Below are positions 20,901 to 32,900 of a DNA stretch of 64,000 bases, piece by piece. A model generated the notes under the pieces. The model did not search any database. It was not told where the DNA came from and saw nothing but the letters and a program-made list of their open reading frames with translations. Source of the DNA: Cristatella mucedo. Its lineage: Eukaryota > Bryozoa > Phylactolaemata > Cristatellidae. The translations under genes and the position numbers were made by a program. The first letter of the stretch is position 1, and every line of letters starts with the position of its first letter. The stretch lies in contig WPIO01000066.1 of the NCBI GenBank assembly GCA_009760855.2, positions 553,501 to 617,500 on the forward strand, read 5' to 3'.

Positions 20901-23900
20901 GGTGCTGCTTGAATCCCGACTGTAATTCCTGCCTGTGGTACTACTATCTCAGCTACTTAGCACAGTCCTTGAAGTGCGCCAGTCCTTGGCATCAGGCCCG
21001 CTTTTATTCATGATTTGTTCTACTCCCCCTCTGGCCGATGACATCCTCAAACACTTCCAGCCTTGACTTTCATTTCGATGTCGATGAAACCAAGCTCTAC
21101 CAATCCTTTAAATCCTTCTGTGCTTGGCACAGGGAATCGCTTGTCTCACAGCATGCTGAAGCATTGATGACAACACTAAAAGTTATGGGCACGCCTAGCT
21201 AGAGTCACCCAAAAGTTTTTCGACCGAATCACCAAGACTAGTTCGTGGACTATCACTTCCATGACATCTACCTGCATTCTAAGCATTTTATTCTTTTCCT
21301 TGATATGCAAAGTGACTAGAAGGAAACTTGAAAATCTAGAAACAATTTAAATTAAATTAAAAATTAAACCTAGCTGAATTAACAGCCTCCTTTTGTATAG
21401 CGACAGAAGAGCCTTTACGGCTATCACCACCGCCTGCAGTGGCGATAAAGGATGGCCCACTGCAGGATTCGAACCCACGACTTCGGGACCGAGGCCGTGA
21501 AAAGCAACTGCCTTACCAAGTGTGCCATCACGGCTCACAAATTTATCATTATCAGTGCACAAACACATGGTTGTGCAAACTAGATCATCCACATCATTCA
21601 AAGCACTTCAGTGTCGTGAATTATTGTATCTCTTAAGCATAGTGGAATCATTTAACAAATACAGGTATTGCTAAGCAAGCCTATACACCACAATTCTTTC
21701 TTCTCTTGAAGCAAGTTGTACAATGCCTGGATAGATTTGACTCTCTTAGGATGCTACAAAAGGGACTCACCCCTAACGACCCAGGTCATGGATTCGAGTC
21801 CTGCAGCAGTGCTGCAGAAAATACTTTATTGCCTACTGACAGCTATGCAAGATATGCTGCTGTGGGTGATAGCTGCTCGGGCTCTTCTGCTGCTATATCA
21901 ACGATGCATTTCGATCAGCTGACCTTTACTTACAACTGCTAGACAATGCTACACAGCTGACAGCATTATTATTAATACTAGCTAGGGTGTTTATATCAGT
22001 AGCTAACTGCTATGAAACTATATCAAATACAACTAAGCACTATTAACTAGCTGCATAAATAAGGCCACAGCAAAATGCAAGTAACATTTTTTGGCTTCTT
22101 CTGGGAGTGCTGCATAGACGCACATGCGCACGCACGCACACACGCACACAAATGCATACATACAACAAGCACACACAAATGCATACATGCGCAGAGTGAA
22201 CCAAAGCTTGGTAAACAAATGAAAAAAAAAAGTCGAAGCGCCGGAATAGTTAAGCACCGAGACGACTACCAAAATTTCAGCCAACACAGGCTAAGCTGTG
22301 CGGGAAAAGCAATGGCAGGCCGCAATGACAGACCCGGACGTGCTCCCTTCACGGGTTGTCCGGACCGGCAGAGCGAGCTGTCTGCATTGACTAACAGGCT
22401 GCCTTTACCTCTCTATGTGGCTTAGGTCGGCATGCTGCTTAATGTAGCCGCCAGCGACAACAATGTCCGGACAGGCTGAGACCAGCTGGTCGACAAGCGA
22501 GGAGCACTTCTCCACCATCCGGTGCATTATGATGAACGCCCTGACCGGATGCTGCTGCTCGCACAGCCGCGCCACGTCGTGCTCGAGGAAGACGGGCGTC
22601 AGACGCACGTCGCCCAGGCCACGCGGGATAAACAGGCCGGCCACGCCCACACCATCCTCGTTTTCAGTCGCCTCACCCAAGGCTGTGGTGCCTACACGCA
22701 TGCGACAGACGACATGCACAAGCACGAGCGCGACAAGCGGCGCACATAGGTGAGAGAGTTCAAGAGAAAGCAAGAAAGCATGAGAGCAGAAGATAGGCAG
22801 GCAGAGACAGAGTCAGACGGACTGAGATAGAGAGCCGGGCCATTCCACGAGCAGGCAGCTACCTTGAGGCTGGCTCCGTGCATAAATTGCAGTGTACAAC
22901 TAGTACCACGGCAGGCATCTATTAGTTACCAGCAAACCTAGTATCTCTCAGAAACAGGAAAGCCTAAATCTCACACTGGACTTGGCCAGCATAGCTTTGC
23001 TACCTCTGCATGGAATCTCAGTCTCCAGTTAAAAAATAACTACATAGGAAAGTCCACAGTCAGGGCTGGCTGCTTTCAGTGACATAGTAGAACAACAATC
23101 CCAGCATACTCAACCAATACTATGACTACAAATACAAGTTAGCTGATTTGACAGCCTCATTTGTATAGTGGCAGAAAAGCCTTGGCTAATATGACCACCA
23201 CTTGCAGTGAACCGTAAAAGGATCGCCCGTTGCCAGAACTCGAACCCACAACCTGGGTCGCAAAAAGCAAGCACCTTACTTCCTGAGCAAAGACTCAAGG
23301 TCTTGATACATTCCTTCTCTTGCTACAACTTGCATCTCTGAAGTACTTTCCGGCATGCCATCTGGCTCCACTCACTATTCTGATTCCAGTTGCTTAACCG
23401 TGTCTTAAACAAATCTCAAATCATTTGGAGACCGTGCCTTTAGTGTACATACGCTTTCAGAGCCTAGAACTCATTACCGACTGACGTCACATGATTCCCT
23501 GATCCAACATTTAAAAGGAGCTAAAAACTCAGCTACCCCTCACAGCAGTATTTATTTAATGTCTACTATAGAACCGGGAACCTCTCCAGCATAAGTAAAA
23601 AATCAGGAAAGTGATTTAATTGTTATTAGGTGCTGTACCAAACTTTAGTTTCATTTCCATTATTATTGTTATTACCATTGTTAATACAAAAACTGAATTG
23701 CTCACAACAGCTCGGCTCTCTTTTTAAGCCTGCTGCCAACTGCAAGAGCTCTCAAAAGCCACTCAAAAAGGTGCTCCAGGCGATCCAGAGTGGAGGCCAG
23801 GGTGCTTTCACAGCTGCACTTTCTGCAGCTCTTTAACAACAAATTCTGCATTTTGACTTTCGACCAAAAGGGATTGACCAGGTTACTGGCTATGGGACTT

Positions 23901-26900
23901 CTTCTCGGCAGAAACAATAAGCATGCTCAAGAAGACAAATTGATGCTCACAGAACATAAATTGACCACGAAATCAAAGCCACAAGGACCTGGTTGAGTCC
24001 TGATCCTACACGTGATACAAATACTGAGAAAAGTTCTGATGCTGAACCATTAGGGCCACCACGGCTCCTCGATACCTAGCTGATAACTGCTGCACCAGTT
24101 CCAGCCTCCTCGTGCCATCAGATCCTGTATGGACAACAAACAAGCTGTTCCACTCCTGCGCTTACAGACCGTTGGCAACAGAAGCTTTAGCTCCGCAGGT
24201 CCTAGACTGTGGAACACAATTCCACAATTCTTAGGCAACGACAACTACTCTCCTGCTGCCGAGTACGGCTCATCCTTTTCAGCAGTCCCGAGCTGCTACT
24301 TCCATGCTACTCACTCCCTTAACTGCTCTCCTGACTCTGCTATGCTTCTCACTTTCTCTGGTGAGCCGTGATGGCACACTAGGTAAGGCGGTTGCTTTCA
24401 CGACCTCGGTCCCAAGGTAGTGGGTTCGATTCCTGCAGTGGGCGATTCTTTATCGCCACTGCAAGCAGTGGTGATAGCCGTAAAGGCTCTTCTGTTTCTA
24501 TACAAAAAGAGGCTGTTTAATCAGCTACGATTTTTTTGCGTGAGATAATAATAATAATACACTCGATAAAGTGCCTTCAGAGAACTTAATCTCTTGCTAG
24601 GCGATTTACATTAGCTGCAAAGGGAAATACGATTGAATGGTAAGTAATATCATGCTTGATAAACAAGATGAATAGCATGGTTAGGGGTGACATGCACAGG
24701 GTCAGCATGCCAGTATGGTTAGTGGCAGCATGTAGTGTCAGCACGCATAAGCACATAAAGGACGAATCAAAGGGACCCACTAGATGCTGTCCTGAATAGG
24801 GGTTTTTAATTTCTTTTTAATTTTTAATTCTCTTTTTTTATGTGGTCAAGTCAGGGGATGTTGTGACGAAAGTCGGGAGTGAGTTCCAGGCAGTGGGAGC
24901 ATACGAACTAAATGCACGGTCTCTAATAGATTTGAGGTTTGTATGGTGGTATTGGTGAACTGTTAGATTCCGAAAAGCTCGTAGTACGATGCTTGGCCAG
25001 TTGGAGTAGATCTGAGAGATGAAGTCAAATGCACCCCGAAAGCCGCTTAGGCTGTGAGTGCACTATACAAAACTCTCCTGCATAACACCCACATAGTCTT
25101 AATGGCTGTGTGCACAGATAAGGCTCTGGACTTGCTCGGAGACAAGCACCTAACAATAAGCATTATACTTTTACATGGGACACATCAGATGGCTGAATGG
25201 CTACAGCATAAACTTGGTAGCATGAACCGTAAACAGCTGGTTGCTGCGAATTTGGCAAATGATGTAACAGCCGAGATCGCATGTTCTGTGCTTTTTTTCC
25301 ACCTCCTGACATAGAGCCCTCTAACGTGCGTTCTTGTTCGTTGCAGAATTCTTCCCAAAACCGAAGTTCTTGCGAACATCGTATAGGAAAACGATACAGC
25401 TAAGACCTGTTTAAAGTTATTCTGATTGTTATTTGACCATAGCGGGTAAGAAATTACGTATCTATGGACATCTAAACGCTTATCGCTTCGGGCTGCTGGG
25501 TCTCCCACACCGGCGGCTGCCTTAGCTTTGCCGGCGGCTAGTAACCTGCTTGTAAGTTATGATCGTCAGCAGCTGTTATCGCTTCGTCATCGCATATCAA
25601 ATGCATTCCTAGATATTAATGTTGTTGCTAAGATTCATGAACTATGTATTAACAAAAGACAAGCACCCCCTAGCTGCTGCTGTGGCTGGAACCGCCAGCT
25701 CAGACGCCTCTCGTTGGGCGGAACCTGCAAGCTGAGTACCCGCTTGTTCGGTATTCCTAGCATTGTCTCGAACCGCTCAGCACGCTCCCACACAAGCTTC
25801 ACTGTAAATTCCTCAAACTTAGTGGTCATCAAGCCTGTTGTAACCCCATCGGCCAGACTTAACGCTTGCCTTTGGAATCCGCGCTCAATGTGCAATAAAC
25901 CTCTAGTAATAAGCGACCTTATTTCTGAAAACAGTATCAACCTTCTCGCCCTAACTGAAAATTGGCTGAAATCGATAAACTGTCCGACAATTAAAGACGC
26001 AACTCCATCTGGTTTCTCGTTCTTTCACACCCCTAGATCAATCAAAACTGGAGGTGGAGTTGCTATTGTCGTGCACTCGAAACTCAACTTCAAGCCATTT
26101 TCGGTACCCTCGAAGCAGTCTTTTGAATCAATTGTCTTGGTCTCACCCGAAAACAAGCTACCGATAGTGGCAGTAGTCTATCGCCCACCAGGTACCAAAT
26201 CGTCATTTATTTCAGATATCTCCGATCTCATTTCGATTCTGTGCACAAGAAATCGATCCTTCCTCGTAATGGGTGATTTCAACGTTCACTCTGATAACTT
26301 ATCTTACGCTTTCAGCACCGAATTTCATGCACTGACTGACTCATTGTCTCTTGTGGCTCATGTGCATGGCCCTACCCACATCAAGGGTCATGCACTCAAC
26401 CAGATCTTCTCATACAACTGCACTTTGTCATCACCAATTATTACCAAATCCTGCTTATCTGACCACATGCAGTTTCAGCACCGAATTTCATGCACTGACT
26501 GACTCATTGTCTCTTGTGGCTCATGTGCATGGCCCTACCCACATCAAGGGTCACACACTCAACCAGATCTTCTCATACAACTGCACTTTGTCATCACCAA
26601 TTATTACCAAATCCTGCTTATCTGACCACATGCAGATGTCATTAAATCTACAGTGTGTGCCCACATCCTCCTCTACAATAACCTGTGAATCGCGAAACCT
26701 CAAGACCCTTGACATCGATGCTGTCCATGCGAGAATATCATCTACACCTCTGCTGCTCAATCCTCCCTACGATCTGTTATCATTGGTAGATAGCTTCAAC
26801 ACGACACTAGCTGACACGCTAGACGAGTTTGCCCCTCTGAAAAAGCTCACTGTGCGCCCCCGCCCAGACGGCCTATGGTTTACCACAGACATTAAACTAG

Positions 26901-29900
26901 CCAAGTCTACCAAACAAAAGCTTGAAAAAGCATAAAAAAGATCCGGACTAACTGTCCGACGACAAGCATATGAAGACTACTGTAGGTTGTACCAATCGAT
27001 CCTAGCAAAGGCCAAGTCTAGTTTTTATAAAAACATTGTTGAATCACAGATGCACAATCCAAAAATGCTGATGTCGACAATAACCCATCCAAACCGTTCC
27101 CAGATTAGCTTGTTACCTGATGATCCTTGTGATGATCTAGCCGATCGCTTCTCTCGATTCTTTGTGCAGAAGATAGACAAGATCAGGGAATCCAACCCTG
27201 CGATGACAACCTCCCCACTAGAATGCTGCTCCTTGGTTCCTGGCTGCACCTCAATGTCTGCATTTAAGCAGGTCACTATTGATCTAGTCCTAAAGTTCGT
27301 ATCTCAATCAAAGAAGACAACAAGTCCTCCGGACCCTATTCCCACTGTCCTGCTCCTACGTTGCATTGATCTACTGCTGCCATGCATAACTAACATCATT
27401 AATATGTCATTAGCCTCAGGTCAGGTCCCAGCACCTTTCAAAAAAGCTGTAGTCAGGCCACTTCTCAAGAAAGCTACACTTGACCAGGAGAACTTGAGCA
27501 ACTACCGCCCAGTTTCCCTTCTACCATTCCTATCAAAGACACTGGAACGGGTCGTGGCAGACCAGCTGAACTCGTATATCGAAACCTCATACCTTGCCAG
27601 ACAGTTCCAGTCTGGCTTTAGAGCTAATCACTCCACAGAGTCAGCATTGCTTAGGGTATACATCAACCTACTTAGGAGTGCAGACATGGGTAGAGTGTCT
27701 CTGCTTGTTTTGCTCGATCTTTCGGTAGCTTTTGATACCATCGATCACAAAGTTCTTCTAGAGCGCCTCTCATCTCGCCTGGGCATCACTGGCACTGCTC
27801 TGCAGTGGTTCAGGTCCTATCTCAGTGGGAGACTCCAGAGTATTGACGTGAATGGACAAAGATCATCTGAAGTACTTCTGAAATAAGGAGTACCTCAGGG
27901 CTCAGTGCTAGGTCTGGTTCTTTTCACGGTTTATACTCTGCCTCTTGCTGATGTGATTGTCAAGCACAATCTAGGCTTTCACTTCTATGCGGATGACACT
28001 CAGCTGTACCTTTGCTTTGATCCCTCCCAGCCTGTGAGCACCTCAAATTCTCTAAACTCACTAGCTGCATGCATTGATGACATCCGCACATGGATGGCAG
28101 CAAATTTTCTAAAACTAAACGATGATAAAACTAACTTACTAGTTATGGGCAAACCCAGTGTGATCCAAAGATTGGACAGGCTGACTCTCAAAATTGGCTC
28201 TGCCAGCATATCACCAGTTGAATCAGCTCGAAATCTAGGTGTCATATTCCAAAGCGACCTCTCGTTAGACGACCATATCAGCTCCACAGTCAAATCTGCC
28301 TATTTTCAGCTTCATAACATTGCTAAAATTAGGGCTTGTTTAGATAAGGATACCACGTCTAAGTTGGTCCATGCATTCGTGACATCCCGTCTCGACTTCT
28401 GCAACTCACTGCTTACTGGCCTACCAGCATGTGCGATCAGGCGATTGCAGCTGGTGCAAAACTCGGCAGCTTGACTTGTCTGCCGTGAGCGGCGCAGTTG
28501 CCACATTACTCCACTTCTCGCCGACCTGCACTGGCCACCAGTCAAGCAACGGATTGACTTCAAGGTTTTGTCGCTCACCTTTAGGTCCCTTCATTCTATG
28601 GCTCCAGCCTATCTGTCAGATATACTACCCATCAGGCTAAGCATCGTACCACCTGCTTTTCGGAATCCAACAGTCTACAAATACCTCATACAAACCTTAA
28701 ATCCTTTGGAGACCGTGCATTTAGCTCACATGCTCCCAAAGACTGGAACTCCCTCCCGACCTGCGTCAGAACATCCTTTGACCTGACCACATTTAAAAGG
28801 AACCTAAAAACACACCTATTTAGGACAGCATTTAGTGGGTCCCTGTGATTCGTCCTTGATGTGCTTATGCGGCTGACACTGTGCATGCTGCCACTAACCA
28901 CATTTGCATGCTGACCCTGTGCATGTCACCCCTAATCATATTATTCATTTCGTTTGTTTTTCAAGCATGATTTTACTTACCATTCAATTGCATTTCACTT
29001 CACAGCAAATGTAAAGCGCCTAGAGAGAGAGATTGACTTCTCTGAGGGCGCTTTATCAAGTGAATTATTATGATTATTAAGCAGCCTCTACAGAAATCTG
29101 CATAAACACTAGGAAGCCGGAAGGCAGATAAACCCTCTAACTAAAATTGTATCACTAGACATAAATTACAAGGGGACCACAAGCGTTCGATCAGTTATCA
29201 AAATCAATCTAGGTGGCTCTAGAAGTTTTTGAAGGGCTCGATGGTTGTTGTACAAGTAGCCAAACAATTTATACTCAAGCACCGTGGTTGTTTGTAGACA
29301 TTTACTTCAGGGATGCCAGCAAATAATTCCAGCACCTGGTAGAGCCAACCCGTGGCTATTAGGTGTTTGATCTTTGATTAAAGTCCTGTGCTGTGGCATA
29401 GCAACAACAGGCCATTATTTCGTGCTCCGTCCAACAGCGGGTTAACGATCACCACAGCCGGCCGGATGTAGACATGCGACGACCAAGGAATGACTAAAGA
29501 GCAATGACAGAGTGAGCCTAGAACAACTTACACGACTACGTCACCGTGACAAGATAACAAACCAGCGCCTAAAGCTCTTGAACGCTGCACTTCCGCAGCG
29601 TTATTGAACAAGTACATCACCCAATTGCCATTCCGAGGCTGCTAGTGGAACGGAAGGGGACAAGCCAGCTACCCTCTCATTCCGACGAGAACTCGACTTC
29701 GGCATCACTGCAAGCTGACCAATGGATAGGATCTAGACAAGCTCACACGAATGACGGTAAGCAGGACACCGCAGCAGCACTCAGCATGGCACAATCAGAC
29801 TCTCATCACTCGAACATGGCTGCTGCAGCAACCGAAGCAGCCACTGATGCAGTGGTCTCTGCGCGGAATTCGAGCACTGGCAGCCACTGCCGTTTACCGA

Positions 29901-32900
29901 TGCAGCCGTAGCCCACAGCGCTGTACACTTCACAGCTGTCAGGCACTAGAAGCCCAAGCGGTCGACAAGACGGCCTGTTGAAGCTGCGCCGCAGAGCCTG
30001 TGTAGCGAACACGAGTCCGTACTGTGGCGGCACGGCCAGCCGCTCCTGTAGAAAGGACAGTAAATCAGTAGAACTGGCGCTAGTACATAAGTAAGGCTAG
30101 ATATTAAGCAAAAATTGCAGCCATCACGAATTTTGAATCTTTTGCTGCATGAAACTGAAGGTGCATCAGCATTAACTAAAAAAGAGTGCATTTTAGCATA
30201 CTGAGCCCCCCCCCCCACGAGGAAGGTCGTCAATACAAGCAAGCTTCCAACTGCATAGACAGCATGCAGCATTTCCAGCCTGCTGCAGAATCAGCCATCT
30301 TCCCCTGCAACTGCAGTCACCCGGATCACCTGTCCATCCCACTATGTTTCGCTTAATAGGCACACCAGCTGCTCCCAGCTGCAAGCAGTAGTAGGCAAAC
30401 TCGTGTCTCGCTTGAGCCACACAATACAAGCAAACTCTTGGGCAGTATGACGAGGAACGAGTGTTTACAGAACTGCTGCAGCACCAGGGAAGGAAGCAAA
30501 GCAGGGAGGAGCATAGTGAGGGCAAGGGGCAAGCACAACCCACAAGGGACAAGCCGGACCTGTTCAATAGGGAATCGGCTGGCACAGCAGGAGGGCTGGG
30601 GGCAGGGCAGGTGAAGAAGCTACCAGTGACAAGTCCCCATACAGCAGCTACGGCTGAGCACAATCAGCTGCAACAGAGGGCTGGTGATCACGTTTAGCAG
30701 GTTAAACTTGGCCCAGTTAATCAAAGTGCTTGCCTCGAACCTAAGTCAAAGTGAATGCATTTGACGACCACGGTCGTCGTGGGCTCGAGCGCCATGGCAT
30801 AAGTGTAGGGCCCGAAAACACGTCAAGTTCTCTTAATGTGCTGTACAAAATTAATTATATATATGTATGTTTTTAAACCAAATAGTTAATGCTGGCAGGT
30901 GAGCATGGGTAGCAGGTATGTATGGATCTGTTGACTTAACAGCCTCGAAGCAATCTATTAGGGATAGCCCACTTTAGTCAGTATTCTCAATCCACATGAC
31001 TTCACTCAAGAGCACTCAAGAGCACGTGCCTCACCCTTCGAGGCAAGTATCCTGGGTGCCGTATCCCTTTTCAATAAAAAAACAGCTACTGGGTAATCTT
31101 GGTGTATAATTGCAGTTCCCTGCACCGAACATGGATGGCTAAGAATCACCGATATGCCTGCTGCTGACCATGCAATCTGATAACACTGGTGAACCATAAG
31201 GCAAACTTGGTCATTTAGTGACATGCCCTATTGTTGTATATCTCCACTGTGGAGTTGTATGTAGGGACGCCTGTGCTGACCAGCACAGAGCACAAAAGAA
31301 TTGCAAGTATTACGTGCAACCAGAGGATAGGATCACAGTGGAAGGAAAAGTTTTCTCCCTTGCGGAAGCATATAATGCTCAGCCCCAAATCTTGAAACAA
31401 TAATAATGCACTTGATATAGTGCCCTCAGAAAACTACATCTCTTTCTAGGCGCTTTACATTTGCTGCAAAGGAAACCCGGCCGGATGGTGACTGGTACCT
31501 TGCTTGATAAATAACATGAATAACATGGTTAGGGGTGACATGCACAGGGTCAGCATGCTAGCCTGATTAGTGGCAGCATGTACAGTGTCAGCCTGCATAA
31601 GCACATAAAGGACAAATCACAGCATCCCACTAAATGCTGTCCTAAATAGGTATGTTTTAAAGTTCTATTTGAATATAGTTAAGTCAGGGGATGTCGTGAC
31701 GAAGGATGGAAGTGAGTTCCAGGCTTTGGGAGCATACGAACTAAATGCACGGTCTCCAAAGGATTTGAGGTTTGTATGAGGTATAGGTAAACTGTTTGAT
31801 TCCGGAAAGCAGGTGGTCCAATGCTTGGCCTGGTGGGGGAGTAGATCTGAGAGATAGGCTGGAGCCAAAGAATAGAGGGACCTAAAAGTGAGTGACAAAA
31901 CCTTGAAGTCAATCCGTTGCTTGACTAGTAGCCAGTACAGGTCGGCGAGAACTGGTGTGACGCTTACAACAGATAAGACTAGCTGCAGAGTTTTACACCA
32001 GCTGTAAGCAACTGATTGCACATGCCGGTAGGCCAACAAGCAGTGAGTTACAGAAGTAAAGTCGGGATGTCACAAATGCATGGACCAACTTAGACGTGGT
32101 ATCCTTATCTAAACAAGTCCGAATTTTAGTAACGTTATGTAACTGAAAGCAGGCAGACTTGATTGTGGAGATGATGTGGTCGTCTAACGAGAGGTCACTT
32201 TGGAACATGACACCTAGATTTCGAGCTGATTCAACAGGAGATATGGTGGCAGAGCCGATTTTGAGCCTTAGCCTTTCGAATTTCTGAATCACACTTGGTT
32301 CGCCCATAACTAATAGGTTAGTTTTATCATCATTTAATTTTAGTTAGCTGCCATTCACGTGAGGATCTCATCAATACATGCAGCAAGGGAGTTGAACGAA
32401 TTCGAGGTTAGTTGGGATCAAAGGAAAGGTCCAACTGAGTGTCATCTGCATACAAGTGAAAACCTAGACTTTGCTTGGCAATCACATCGACATGAGGGAG
32501 AGTATGAACCTTAAAAAGAACCGGGCATACCTTGGAGCCCTGAGGTACACCATATTTCAGAGGTACCTCGGATTATCTTTGTCCTTTCACGTCTATACTC
32601 TGCAGTCTCCCACTGAGATAGGACCTGAACCATTGCAGAACAGTGCCAGTGATGCCCAAGCGAGATGAGAAGTGCTAAAGAAGAACTTGGTAATTGATCG
32701 TGTCAAAAACTGCCGAAAGATCAAGCAAAACGAGCAGAGATACTCTACCCACGTCTGCATTCCTAAGTAGGTTGCTGTGAAACCGAAGCAATGCTGACTA
32801 TGTAGAGTAATTACCCCGAAAGCCAGACTGGAACTTACATCTTAATTACTAGCTAAGATTTGAAGTTTCAGTATATGAGTTCAGTTGGTCTGGCAGGACT

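Noticed and set aside
30193-30663. 156-codon Cys-rich minus-strand frame as a separate gene
   Set aside because: It crosses an FBXO22 intron and overlaps exon 3 in a different frame; no domain.
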